From Mycobacterium sp. AT1 (GTDB lineage: Bacteria; Actinomycetota; Actinomycetes; Mycobacteriales; Mycobacteriaceae): a stretch of DNA of 64,000 bases. The notes under the pieces were generated by a model. It was not told the DNA's origin. It made no database searches and saw only the letters and a program-made list of their open reading frames with translations. This document shows positions 25,843 to 34,652 of the stretch, one piece after another. The position numbers were made by a program, and so were the translations under genes. Position 1 is the first letter of the stretch. Every line of letters begins with the position of its first letter. The stretch lies in assembly GCF_002043095.1 (NCBI RefSeq), contig NZ_MVOC01000005.1:62001-126000 (forward strand). The letters run 5' to 3'.

Positions 25843-26775
25843 GTGAACATAAAACGAGGACACGATGATGCGTGGGATCTGACGACAACTGTGGGAGCGA
25901 CAGCGACGCTAGTCGCCGCCGCCAGGGCCGCCGCAAGCCGACAGCCGAATCCGCTGATCGTCGACGAATATGCTGAACCACTCGTACGCGCGGTGGGCGT
26001 CGACTTCTTTAGCGGGCTGGCAAGCGGCGAACTAGACTTCGCCGACGTCGGGGGCAACGCACGAACTGGCTGGATGCCGATCACCTGGGCGGTGAGAACG
26101 AAGTTCTTCGATGACTTCCTTCGCGTCGTCACCACCGAGCAACACATCCAGCAGGTGGCGATTCTGGCATCCGGTCTGGATTCGCGCGCCTATCGTCTGG
26201 AGTGGCCCTCGCACACGACAATCTATGAGATAGACCGGCCGGAGGTAATCGATTTCAAGCAGACCACGCTCTCAGCGTTGGGGGCGATCCCGTTGGCCCC
26301 GGTTCGGGCGATCGGCAAAGATCTGCGGGAGGATTGGCCTACGGCTCTGCGTCAAAGTGGATTCGACGACAACAAGCCCACTGCGTGGGTGGCAGAGGGA
26401 TTGTTCATCGGATTCTTGTCTGGGGATGCGCAGGTGCGGTTGATCCAGCAGATCACCGACATGAGCGCCCATGGCAGCCGTTTGGCGGTCGATCATCTTC
26501 CTGGCCGGGCTGATGCCCTCAGCGAGATGATGCGAACTATCGGCGATGACTGGGCTCGCCTCGGGCTGAACGTCGACTTCGCGAATCTGTACTTCATGGG
26601 CGACCGCGGTGATGTCGAATTTGAGCTACAGGCGCGGGAATGGTCGGTCGTGGGCACCAGCCGAGTCGCATTGTTCGCAGCCACCGGCATCGACGTGAAG
26701 GAGAGCGCAGGAACTGTCCCAATGCGCTACGCGACCGCGAGCCTTGGATATGACGCCGCGCCACAACTCACGTGA
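25843..26775 (+). CDS. SAM-dependent methyltransferase, mycobacterial TIGR00027 family
   Basis: A 310-residue protein of the leucine carboxyl methyltransferase-like group that is multiplied in mycobacteria. Signatures are WDLTTTVGATATLVAAARA at the N-terminus, LASGLDSRAYRLEWP as the SAM-binding loop, YEIDRPEVIDFK and AEGLFIGFL. The methyl acceptor is unknown for most members. The start is GTG with a poor ribosome site. The gene stands alone between an orphan AbrB gene and an exporter, in a slightly less GC-rich patch than its neighbours. Confidence 0.83.
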   Translation: MNIKRGHDDAWDLTTTVGATATLVAAARAAASRQPNPLIVDEYAEPLVRAVGVDFFSGLASGELDFADVGGNARTGWMPITWAVRTKFFDDFLRVVTTEQHIQQVAILASGLDSRAYRLEWPSHTTIYEIDRPEVIDFKQTTLSALGAIPLAPVRAIGKDLREDWPTALRQSGFDDNKPTAWVAEGLFIGFLSGDAQVRLIQQITDMSAHGSRLAVDHLPGRADALSEMMRTIGDDWARLGLNVDFANLYFMGDRGDVEFELQAREWSVVGTSRVALFAATGIDVKESAGTVPMRYATASLGYDAAPQLT

Positions 26776-26904
26776 TTTGTGGCATCGCGCAAATGCCCAA
26801 CAGCATTTTCAGTGTGTCGCAAGGGCGAGAGCATCGGCAGCAGTGGTCTTGCACGTTCTCACCTCACAGCTTCCGTCCATGGTGCGCACCGAGAATCGGC
26901 GAGC

Positions 26905-28245
26905 ATGACCGACGAATGGTTCACGCGGGTACGGCAGGTCGTCGACGGGTGCCGAAAGGAACCTCATCGTGCCCTCGTGGACGACCACGTCCACACGGAG
27001 ACCGACGTCGCCGCCATGCTCCGTGAGCTCGGTATCGCGCTGGTGGAAGTCGAGCAGCCGACGCAGATGGTGGCCGCCAGACTGCTGGCTGTTGCGCGGC
27101 GCTACACGGCGGAGGACGTTCGAGTGGTCGTCCTCCCGCGGGTGCTGTTCATTCAGGTGGGCACGGTGGGCTACGAGGTGGACGTGACGACGCGGTCCAC
27201 CGCACAGCTGGACGTAGCGGGTCGGGTGGACGACATCGCCGAACTGGCGGCAGCGGGAGCGATCACTCCCGCCGATGCCATCGCGTCGTTGCGCGCTGCC
27301 CGGTCGATGAGGCCGCGGTTCGGTCCGGTGATGGTCGTCATCGGCTACGCCGTCACCACCGTCGGGTTCGGCATGTTGACCGCACCCACGTGGCGGCTCC
27401 TGGCGGCCTACGCCCTGCTGGGCGCAGTCGTCGGCGTGGTCGAACTGTTGGGCAGACCGTTCCCCCAATTGGCACCGGTGCTCCCGATCGCAGCGGCCAC
27501 GATCGTCACCGCTCTCGCCACCGTGATCGCGCCGGCCGGGGGAGATGGTGGACTGCTGCGACTCATCGGACCCGCACTGGTCGCCATCCTGCCCGGCATG
27601 GCGTTGACGCTCGGTGCCATGGAGCTTGCCGGCTCCTCGATCGTCGCCGGAGCGAGCCGCCTGGTCTACGGCGTCGTCCAATTGATGTTGATCGTTTTCG
27701 GGGTGTCACTTGGCCTGCACCTGATCCCCGGAGGGCCCCCGCATGCCGTCAGTGCCTCCGTCGGCTCCTGGGCGGCAAACGTGGCGATACTCGTGATCGC
27801 CGTCGGTCTGTACGTTCACCTGTCCGCTCCACGCGGCTCGCTGGCCTGGCTCATCGCCGCGGTCGGCTTGGCTCTCGTAGGCCAGAGGGTCGGGGGACTG
27901 TTCCTGTCGGCGACGCACGCCGGGGCAGTCGGCGCGTTTCTGGTGGTTCCGTTCGCCGCGACGGCTGCCCGCGTCAAGACCGCGCCACCGGCACTGGTGA
28001 TGATGCTCGCCGCCTTCTGGGCGCTCGCTCCGAGCGCAGTCAGCTTCGAGACCCTGGGCGACGCCATCACTCTCGGACGCGATGCCCTCCCCATCGTCGG
28101 CGGCTGCATCGCCGCGATCTTCTCGATCGCGTTGGGCACGCTCATCGGGTGGAGCGTGTTCAACCCGGTGTCCAGCAGCAGGGCCACGGCCCCCGAGGAG
28201 TTCGCGGTCGCCGGTGGTTCGAGCTCTTACCCGCCCTTCCCGTGA
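26905..28245 (+). CDS. ThrE-type threonine/serine exporter family membrane protein
   Basis: A 446-residue protein with an N-terminal soluble ThrE domain (about residues 25-150) and roughly ten membrane helices, with segments such as GPVMVVIGYAVTTVGFGML and LGAVVGVVELLG. ThrE proteins of Corynebacterium export threonine and serine using proton motive force. The ATG at 26905 (MTDEWFTRV) gives the expected length; an open frame from 26779 is non-coding upstream. The neighbours give no further clue to substrate. Confidence 0.78.
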   Translation: MTDEWFTRVRQVVDGCRKEPHRALVDDHVHTETDVAAMLRELGIALVEVEQPTQMVAARLLAVARRYTAEDVRVVVLPRVLFIQVGTVGYEVDVTTRSTAQLDVAGRVDDIAELAAAGAITPADAIASLRAARSMRPRFGPVMVVIGYAVTTVGFGMLTAPTWRLLAAYALLGAVVGVVELLGRPFPQLAPVLPIAAATIVTALATVIAPAGGDGGLLRLIGPALVAILPGMALTLGAMELAGSSIVAGASRLVYGVVQLMLIVFGVSLGLHLIPGGPPHAVSASVGSWAANVAILVIAVGLYVHLSAPRGSLAWLIAAVGLALVGQRVGGLFLSATHAGAVGAFLVVPFAATAARVKTAPPALVMMLAAFWALAPSAVSFETLGDAITLGRDALPIVGGCIAAIFSIALGTLIGWSVFNPVSSSRATAPEEFAVAGGSSSYPPFP

Positions 28246-28259
28246 CCGCGGATCGCGAG

Positions 28260-28814
28260 TCAGGCCGGGCCAGCCGCCGTGTCCGGGAGGCCGCAGGCCC
28301 GGTTCAGCTCGACGCGTGTCAGCATCACGGTCGAGGCAACGGCGTAGTCGAATGTTCTATCAGCCAGCGCGCTAAGCTCTCCGCGCTTGGCGGTGATGTA
28401 GGAGTGGGCAGCTGTCTTCACGCCGACGGGATCCGTTGGCGCGACATGCAACCCGAAGCGGTCGAGAGCATCGTCCACTGCAGCCGCGTGATCATGAAGG
28501 GTCACTCTTGCCGAGCCCGCATCCCAGTACCACCCGGCGGGCAGCGCGGACGTCGCGTCAATCCTGCGCTTGGCGGCCGGCCATGCGGCGCACGTGGCAC
28601 TTGCCTGTCCGCCACGGGCGAAGACGGAATGCGAGTTCGCCTGCCAATGGTCAACCGTGCACGCGATGTCGCTCGCGCCGATCATCGTGACGACGGTCAG
28701 TGCGACTGCGCTGGACAGTGCCGCCACGCTCCACGCGAGACCACGGTGCCGCCACGGCAGGCGTCGTGGGCTTCGGGCATCACCGTCCCCGGTCTGGTGG
28801 TTCTCCGATCCCAT
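28260..28814 (-). CDS. Hypothetical membrane-anchored protein
   Basis: A 184-residue protein not recognised. It has an N-terminal basic region, one hydrophobic segment at about residues 27-47 (GLAWSVAALSSAVALTVVTM) and an extracytoplasmic part with helices AAVDDALDRFGLHV and ELSALADRTFDYAVAST. Four or so cysteines are spread through the exported part. The layout resembles small mycobacterial exported proteins near Mce-type or esterase genes. Convergent with the exporter and divergent from the esterase at 28941. Confidence 0.6.
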   Translation of the reverse strand: MGSENHQTGDGDARSPRRLPWRHRGLAWSVAALSSAVALTVVTMIGASDIACTVDHWQANSHSVFARGGQASATCAAWPAAKRRIDATSALPAGWYWDAGSARVTLHDHAAAVDDALDRFGLHVAPTDPVGVKTAAHSYITAKRGELSALADRTFDYAVASTVMLTRVELNRACGLPDTAAGPA

Positions 28815-28940
28815 GCGGTCCACTGTCGTGCACGGACTTCGAGGCCAGATGAGCCCACGATGTGAATTGCTTGGACGTATCGCCGGTTCGCGCGACGTCA
28901 CGGACAGCAATGCTCAAGGTTCGGTTGATCAGATGTCGAC

Positions 28941-30389
28941 ATGGGACCGCCGTCTACCAAGGTCGCTGCCCTTGGCTGGTGGGCCGACACCTTCCGTCAT
29001 GACGTGGCCCGTCTTTCTCTGATCCATGGCTGGCTCCCGACGTTGACCCAACTCGTTGCGGTGTTGCTCGTGGTGGGGGCGGTCACCGCGCCCGCGACGC
29101 GACGGCGAGCTCGCGGCCTGGCCGTCTCGGTGGCCGCCGGCGTGTCCCTGGCGGTGTGGGCCCACTGGTACATCGCCTCGGTGGGGGTGGCCGGAGATCC
29201 GGCGCCGTGGCGGCTGTGGGTGTGGATTGCGCTGACCGGACTCTCTTGTGGCGCATTCGTACTGGGCTGGCGTCGTTCGCCCTGGCGGCGTCGGATCCCG
29301 GCCCTTCTGTCGATGGTGGGGTGCGCGCTGAGCGCGACGTTGGCGATCAACGCATGGGTTGGATACTTCCCCTCGGTGCACACCGCCTGGAATCAGTTGA
29401 CCGCGGGGCCGCTGCCCGACGAGACCGACCGGCTCGCGGTGACCGCGATGCAGATGACCGGGGCTCGGCCCACCAAGGGTGTCGTGGTGCCCGTGACCGT
29501 CAGCGCCGACGCGTCACGGTTCGCCCATCGCCGCGAGCTGGTGTACCTGCCGCCGGCATGGTTCGCCAGCAACCCGCCTCCACGGTTGCCCACGGTGATG
29601 ATGATCGGTGCCCAGTTGAACACCCCTGCGGACTGGCTGCGTGCCGGCAATGCGGTGACCACGATCGACGACTTCGCCGCCGCGCACGCTGGCTACGCTC
29701 CGGTGCTGGTGTTCGTCGATCCGACCGGGGCGTTCGACAACGACACCGAATGCGTCAACGGCAGCCGTGGCAACGCCGAGGATCACCTGACCAAAGACGT
29801 TGTGCCCTTCATGATCTCGAACTTCGGTGTGAGTGCCGACCGGGCCAACTGGGGCATTCTGGGATGGTCGATGGGCGGTACCTGTGCAGTGAACCTGGTC
29901 GCGCGGTATCCGGAGAGGTTTAGTGCCTTCGTCGACGTCTCGGGGGATCTCGGCCCGAATGCCGGGACCAAGGCGCAAACCATCGACCGACTGTTCGGCG
30001 GCAACGCCGACGCGTGGGCGGCATTCGATCCGACGACGGTCATCGTTCGACACGGGCGCTACAGCGGGGTGTCGGGGTGGTTCGAGGTGGCGGGGGACCC
30101 TGGCGGCGTCGGCTCGACGACGCCGAAAGAGGCGGGCAATCCGGAGGGCCAAGACCTCGCCGCTCGTTCGTTGTGCATGCTCGGCCGCGTGCATGGCATG
30201 CGATGCGTGGTCGTCGCGCAGCCGGGAAGGCACGACTGGCCATTCGCCGCCAACGCCTTTGCCTCCGCTCTTCCTTGGCTGGCGGGGAGGCTGGAAACGC
30301 CCGGCGTACCTCGAGTTCCGCTACCGGGGCTGGCGTCAGATCCCTCGTCCGCCGTGGCCGAGGGGAAGGTCGAGGCGGCGGGAAGGTAG
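28941..30389 (+). CDS. Membrane-anchored alpha/beta hydrolase (esterase/mycolyltransferase-like)
   Basis: A 482-residue protein. About four membrane helices occupy residues 25-150, followed by an alpha/beta hydrolase domain with nucleophile elbow GWSMGG (about residue 313-318), upstream strand VLVFVDPTGAFDNDTEC and C-terminal His in PGRHDWPFA. The domain resembles the esterase-D/antigen-85 group, so it may cleave or transfer acyl chains at the outer face of the membrane. The region is divergent from the hypothetical gene at 28260. A 28-codon frame after it (30395-30481) was not called. Confidence 0.77.
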   Translation: MGPPSTKVAALGWWADTFRHDVARLSLIHGWLPTLTQLVAVLLVVGAVTAPATRRRARGLAVSVAAGVSLAVWAHWYIASVGVAGDPAPWRLWVWIALTGLSCGAFVLGWRRSPWRRRIPALLSMVGCALSATLAINAWVGYFPSVHTAWNQLTAGPLPDETDRLAVTAMQMTGARPTKGVVVPVTVSADASRFAHRRELVYLPPAWFASNPPPRLPTVMMIGAQLNTPADWLRAGNAVTTIDDFAAAHAGYAPVLVFVDPTGAFDNDTECVNGSRGNAEDHLTKDVVPFMISNFGVSADRANWGILGWSMGGTCAVNLVARYPERFSAFVDVSGDLGPNAGTKAQTIDRLFGGNADAWAAFDPTTVIVRHGRYSGVSGWFEVAGDPGGVGSTTPKEAGNPEGQDLAARSLCMLGRVHGMRCVVVAQPGRHDWPFAANAFASALPWLAGRLETPGVPRVPLPGLASDPSSAVAEGKVEAAGR

Positions 30390-30627
30390 CCGGCGTGGCG
30401 AAGGTGCAGCTGCTCGCCGCGGTCGGCCGGGCCGCCTACGGCTCGTACGGCTTCATCCGCGTGCGTCATGCCGACATGTGAAGAACGGCTTCGGCCGCGG
30501 GTGAACTTCGGCGGGCCCCAGAACGTGGTAATCCTCGGAGCTCTTTGACGCAAGGGCTCTCGTGCCGGCTGAGCCCGTCGAGGAGACGAATGCTGACAAG
30601 AACAGTGACAGTAGTGGGAGCGCCCGC

Positions 30628-31971
30628 GTGAGCGACGAGGTCCTGGACTTCGTCGACCAGGCGCTCTTCCTCGGCTTGCGGGCCACCGGTCAGTCGGCGG
30701 TGACGCAGATCGTCTGGGTCTACGAGCACGGGATCGACCTCGACGGCGTCCGGCGGTTTCATCAGGACATGGGTTTCGGGATGGCGGGCAGGCTGATCGA
30801 GCCGTCGATCCTGCCGTTCGGACGGCATCGGTGGGTGACGTCGACGGGTCCGGCAGCCCCGCTGCGGATGGCTTCGTCGCCGCGCCCGCGTGCCGAGCTG
30901 AGTGACTGGATCGACGAATGTGCCCAGCTCCCAATCGATCCCGAGTTCGGACCGTCCTGGCACATGAGCGTGCTCCCCATGCTCGACGGCTCCACGGCAG
31001 TGAGCCTGGTCGGGTCGCATTGTGTGGCGGACGGCGGTGGAGCCCTGCTGACCGTGTACGAGGCCGTTCTGGGAGCCCGCCGCAACCTGCACTATCCACC
31101 GCCTCGGTCGCGAACCAAGCGGCAGGCACTGGTGCGCGACCTTCGCCAGACCGCGCACGACCTTCCCGAGCTGGCGCGCACCCTCGTCGCGGCGGCGCGG
31201 TTCCTGGCTCGCGCGCGTGCGAACGCCGCCACGTCGGCCAGGAAGAAGGCGACAGCAATTGCAGGACAAGATCTCGACGCCGTGGTGGTGGCACCTGCGG
31301 TAGCGGTGCTCGTACCGATCGACCTGTGGGACGGGCGGGCCGCCAGTCTCGGGGGCAACAGTTATGCGCTGCTGGCCGCGCTGTCGGCCAGGCTCGCCGT
31401 GCACCAAGGACGTGAACTCGCCGACGACGGGACGGTCGGTCTCATCGTGCCGATCAACGACCGCACCCTGGAGGACACCCGGGCCAACGCCGTGAAGCTG
31501 GCGTACGTCCGCGTCGACACGAACCTCGTCACCAAAGAGCTCAGCACCACCCGGACGGCGATTCGTGAGGCTCTCCAAGTGGCGCGCTCGCAGCCCGACC
31601 AGGCGCTCGCCCTGCTCCCGCTGACCCCCTTCGTCCCGAAGGCCGCGGTGCGGGGGGCGGCCGATCTGGCCTTCGGCTTCACCGCAGAGCCGGTGTCGTG
31701 TTCCAACGTCGGCGACCTGCCTGCCGAGGTGGCGCGCCTCGATGGAACCCCTGCCGAGCAGGTGCTCGTGCGGGGAGTGGACCAGCACGTCACGCGCCGG
31801 GTGCTCGAGGAGCGACACGGTCTGCTGACGGTGGTGTCCGGCCGGATAGACGGCACGGTGAGCATGACCGTCGTCGGCTATCAGCCGGGAGCGGAGAATT
31901 CCAAGGCGCGCCTGCGGGAGCGGGTCGAAACGGCCCTGGGTGAACTCGGGATGACCGCCCTCATCGTGTGA
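30628..31971 (+). CDS. Condensation/WS-DGAT-like acyltransferase
   Basis: About 447 residues of the CoA-dependent acyltransferase superfamily. The catalytic HHxxxDG motif is represented by SHCVADGGG, with Cys replacing the second His position, and the C-terminal half contains FTAEPVSCSNVGDLP, matching the family's structural latch. Mycobacterial relatives make wax esters, triacylglycerol or polyketide esters (PapA-like). The start is uncertain: GTG at 30628 gives a typical N-terminus, while GTG at 30562 adds a less coding-like segment. The single-His variant suggests altered but possibly retained activity. Confidence 0.68.
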   Translation: MSDEVLDFVDQALFLGLRATGQSAVTQIVWVYEHGIDLDGVRRFHQDMGFGMAGRLIEPSILPFGRHRWVTSTGPAAPLRMASSPRPRAELSDWIDECAQLPIDPEFGPSWHMSVLPMLDGSTAVSLVGSHCVADGGGALLTVYEAVLGARRNLHYPPPRSRTKRQALVRDLRQTAHDLPELARTLVAAARFLARARANAATSARKKATAIAGQDLDAVVVAPAVAVLVPIDLWDGRAASLGGNSYALLAALSARLAVHQGRELADDGTVGLIVPINDRTLEDTRANAVKLAYVRVDTNLVTKELSTTRTAIREALQVARSQPDQALALLPLTPFVPKAAVRGAADLAFGFTAEPVSCSNVGDLPAEVARLDGTPAEQVLVRGVDQHVTRRVLEERHGLLTVVSGRIDGTVSMTVVGYQPGAENSKARLRERVETALGELGMTALIV

Positions 31972-32075
31972 GCAGCGCGTGCAGAGGCTTTGCGGCGCAA
32001 CCACTTCGCTGGATTGCTGAACCAATCGCGAGGCCACGTCGTGTTCACACTAGTCACCCGAACGGAAGGACCCCC

Positions 32076-32651
32076 GTGATCATCCAGTCCTCGCACACCC
32101 CAACTGACGCGACGAGCACTCGAACATCGGCGCACGCCGGTGTCTTCGGCACGCGATGGCTCCATGGCGCTGCAGTCGTACGCATCCTCTTCGGGGTCCT
32201 CTGGGCATTCGACGCCGGCTTCAAGTGGCTGCCGGGCTTCCGCGGAGGACAGACGCTCCCCGACGAGCTCAGCAGAGCCGCCAAGGTCCACACGCCCGTC
32301 GTCCATCAATGGCTGCAACTTTGGAACACCGTCGCGCTGCTCAACCCCGGCGCCTTCGCGACCGTGATGGCCATCCTCGAGACTCTTGCTGCCGTAGCGC
32401 TGGTATTCGGTGTGCTGTCCAACGTCGCGTTCATCGGAACGGCGGTGCTGTCGTTCGGCATCTGGTCCGGAGCTGAAGGGTTTCACCTGCCCTTCCACGG
32501 CGGCATGACCGATCTCGGCCCGTCGGCGGGTTACGTCTTCGCCTCGCTTGCGCTGTTCTTCGCCGCAGCGGGCTCAACTTGGAGCGTCGATACCTGGTTG
32601 GGGCCGCGGCTGGGTCGGGTCGCCTGGCTGGCCGCCCCGGCGGTGCGCTGA
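32076..32651 (+). CDS. DoxX-like membrane protein
   Basis: A 191-residue membrane protein with four predicted helices. RILFGVLWAFDAGFKWLPGF, LETLAAVALVFGVLSNV and PSAGYVFASLALFFAAAG show the DoxX/DoxD pattern, which in other organisms is associated with thiol or sulfur redox chemistry and oxidative stress. The GTG at 32076 is preceded by GGAAGGA. It stands after the acyltransferase by about 100 bases and is convergent with the TetR gene. Confidence 0.68.
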   Translation: MIIQSSHTPTDATSTRTSAHAGVFGTRWLHGAAVVRILFGVLWAFDAGFKWLPGFRGGQTLPDELSRAAKVHTPVVHQWLQLWNTVALLNPGAFATVMAILETLAAVALVFGVLSNVAFIGTAVLSFGIWSGAEGFHLPFHGGMTDLGPSAGYVFASLALFFAAAGSTWSVDTWLGPRLGRVAWLAAPAVR

Positions 32652-32665
32652 GCCGGCACCGGCTC
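32650..32665 (+). terminator. Seven-pair inverted repeat at the DoxX-like stop codon
   Basis: GAGCCGG and CCGGCTC flank CA, beginning inside the stop codon. It may form a terminator hairpin between convergent genes; no U-tract follows. Confidence 0.35.
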
Positions 32666-32979
32666 GCCGTCGGACGTCCTCGAGCGCACGCCCCTGACCA
32701 CGCCATGTCTAGCGCACGGATGCGGAGAACGTCCGTACGTCGCCAGGTAAGGCCGAATTGCGCTAGTGGCCCGAAGAATAAACCCCTTACCCGGCCGTCA
32801 CCGGGGTGCGATCAACTCGTTCAACTTCACCGTTGGCACTTCGACCGCACACTATGTCTCCCGCCCCTGCGGTGTCGCGCTGCGACGCCGATGTGCGTCC
32901 CGATGGCACGAAAGCGTCGTCGGCGATGCGGGTGTCGGCTGACTTAGGGTCGGTGATCACACGGGCGGCGACGGTCTGG
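32666..32979. other. Convergent intergenic region, nothing recognised
   Basis: This stretch between the DoxX-like gene and the TetR stop contains no plausible start with a ribosome site, no repeat longer than the hairpin at its left end, and only antisense-type open frames. Confidence 0.5.
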
Positions 32980-33552
32980 TCAGGCGGATGGGGCCCGGCG
33001 CATCCCGTCGATCACGAGTGTCAGCAGTCGGGACCGTTGAGCGTCGTCACGGCCCTGATCCCCGAGCCAGGCGATCGCAGCGGCGACGTCGAGCAGATCC
33101 GCACTCGAGACGTCATCACGCAGCCGCCCCGCGGTCACGGCGCGGTCCAAGAGAGCCGCCCCGGCGCGCTTGCTGCGCTTGCACGAGGTGTCGTCACCAG
33201 CCTCCGGATTGACGAGGGTGCGTGCCAAGCCTTCGAAAAGACCTGCCTGGGCGACGAAGGCGTCGAGCCAATCGGCAAGCGCAGCAACGGGATCTGCGGC
33301 ATCCAACAGTTCCTCACCGCGTTCGGCGAGGCCCAGCAGGCCGTCGTCGATGACCGCCAGCACCAGATCGTCACGGCTGGGGAAGTGCCGGTACAGCGTG
33401 CCGGCCCCCACGCCCGCGGCCTTGGCGATGTCGTCGAGGGATGCGGTGACGCCGGCGCGCTGGAACGCCGCGAGCGCGGCGTCCAGCAGGGCGCGCCGGT
33501 TGCGGACGGCATCGGCCCGCAACGGCCGTGACGGGGCGGGTGAAGTGGTCAC
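32980..33552 (-). CDS. TetR-family transcriptional regulator
   Basis: A 190-residue TetR protein. The helix-turn-helix at about residues 30-60 contains DDIAKAAGVGAGTLYRHFPS. The C-terminal domain has no clear match. The GTG at 33552 is chosen because GAGAGAGG lies upstream with good spacing; an ATG at 33606 would fall inside an operator. It is divergent from the LLM gene with two 15-bp palindromes between, a standard arrangement for a TetR repressor that controls itself and a neighbouring oxidoreductase. Confidence 0.86.
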   Translation of the reverse strand: MTTSPAPSRPLRADAVRNRRALLDAALAAFQRAGVTASLDDIAKAAGVGAGTLYRHFPSRDDLVLAVIDDGLLGLAERGEELLDAADPVAALADWLDAFVAQAGLFEGLARTLVNPEAGDDTSCKRSKRAGAALLDRAVTAGRLRDDVSSADLLDVAAAIAWLGDQGRDDAQRSRLLTLVIDGMRRAPSA

Positions 33553-33573
33553 GCGGATACCTCTCTCGACAAG

Positions 33574-33612
33574 CGGAGACACTCTCCGTATGGTTACCGG
33601 AGACATTCTCCG
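33574..33612. promoter_or_regulatory. Twin 15-bp palindromic operators (TetR/LLM)
   Basis: CGGAGA-CAC-TCTCCG (33574-33588) and CGGAGA-CAT-TCTCCG (33598-33612) differ by one central base and start 24 bases apart. They lie between the divergent TetR (start 33552) and LLM (start 33636) genes, so they are the probable binding sites for that TetR protein. Confidence 0.65.
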
Positions 33613-33635
33613 AATTCTAGCGAGGTATGAGAAAC

Positions 33636-34550
33636 ATGCATATCAGCACCATGCCCATGCCCGATCCTTCGCATCCGCTCCCGCAGGTCCTCGACGGCTT
33701 GAGCGACATCGCCGCCAGGGGGTTCCACTCGCTCTGGCTGCCGCAGCTGCCCGCGGGGCCGGGGTTGTCGGGCTGGGACCCGCTGATCGCCCTGGCTCTT
33801 GTGGGCCAGCTCGCGCCGGAGGTGAAACTCGGCACCGCGGTCAGCGTGATCTACGGGCAGCATCCCTTCACGCTGGCCCGGCAGGCGGCGACCACGTCGG
33901 CGGCCGTCGGGGAACGGCTGACCCTGGGGCTTGGCGTCAGCCACCCCGCCGTGGTGGAGGCACTCGGCTACCGCTACGACCGGCCCGCTGCATTTCTAAA
34001 CGAGTACCTGACCGCGCTTCTACCCGCTCTCGCCGGGGAGCCGGTCGACGTTCACGGCGAATTCCTCACCGCCGTCGGTCAGCTCGAGGTGTCGCAGGCG
34101 CCCGTGCCATCGGTCGTCCTCGCCGCGCTGGGTCCCCGGATGCTGCGCATCGCGGGGTCGCGGACCGACGGCACCGTCACCAGCTGGGTCGGTCCGCGCA
34201 CTCTCGACGAGCACATCGTGCCCTCGCTGACCAAGGCGGCCGCCGATGCGGGTCGTCCCGCGCCGCGGGTCATCGCGGGCCTTCTCGTCGCGCTGACCAC
34301 GGATGCCGACGCCGTCCGCGCCGCGATCGACGACGACTTCGCCGCGTCGGGGTCGATGCCCGCCTACCGCGCCATGTTCGATCGCGAAGGTGTCAACGGA
34401 CCCGGCGACGTCAGCATCGTCGGCGATGAGGCGTCGGTGAAGGCGCAGCTGCACCGCCTCGCCGACATCGGCGTCACCGAGTTCGTCGGAACACCGGTCG
34501 GCGACGCCGAGACTCAATCGCGCACAATCGATCTCCTCGCTGCGCTCTGA
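33636..34550 (+). CDS. LLM-class (F420-type) oxidoreductase
   Basis: A 304-residue luciferase-like protein with the TIGR03564-type layout common in actinobacteria: RGFHSLWLPQ, LGTAVSVIYGQHPFTLARQA, LTLGLGVSHP and VVLAALGPRMLRIAG. It probably uses F420 or FMN for a redox or detoxification step; the substrate would be the inducer sensed by the adjacent TetR. The ATG at 33636 has GAGG ten bases upstream; an ATG at 33627 is too close to that site. A strong hairpin starts at its stop codon. Confidence 0.82.
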   Translation: MHISTMPMPDPSHPLPQVLDGLSDIAARGFHSLWLPQLPAGPGLSGWDPLIALALVGQLAPEVKLGTAVSVIYGQHPFTLARQAATTSAAVGERLTLGLGVSHPAVVEALGYRYDRPAAFLNEYLTALLPALAGEPVDVHGEFLTAVGQLEVSQAPVPSVVLAALGPRMLRIAGSRTDGTVTSWVGPRTLDEHIVPSLTKAAADAGRPAPRVIAGLLVALTTDADAVRAAIDDDFAASGSMPAYRAMFDREGVNGPGDVSIVGDEASVKAQLHRLADIGVTEFVGTPVGDAETQSRTIDLLAAL

Positions 34551-34598
34551 GGTGGCCCTTCACCTCAGGCGGTTTGGTGCCAGGTCAATCGCTTGACC
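34547..34598. terminator. Two hairpins between convergent genes
   Basis: CTGAGGTG and CACCTCAG form an eight-pair stem with loop GCCCTT at 34547-34568, starting at the LLM stop; GGTCAA and TTGACC form a second stem at 34583-34598. Together they probably stop transcription from both sides, including the long minus-strand operon ending at 34653. Confidence 0.5.
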
Positions 34599-34652
34599 AG
34601 TTGGGCAGGCGCTTGGCGGAGGAATCGGACGGCTTGCGCCGTCACCGAGGCG

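Noticed and set aside
30395..30481. 28-codon plus-strand frame after the membrane hydrolase
   Set aside because: Too short and without a good ribosome site or known family.
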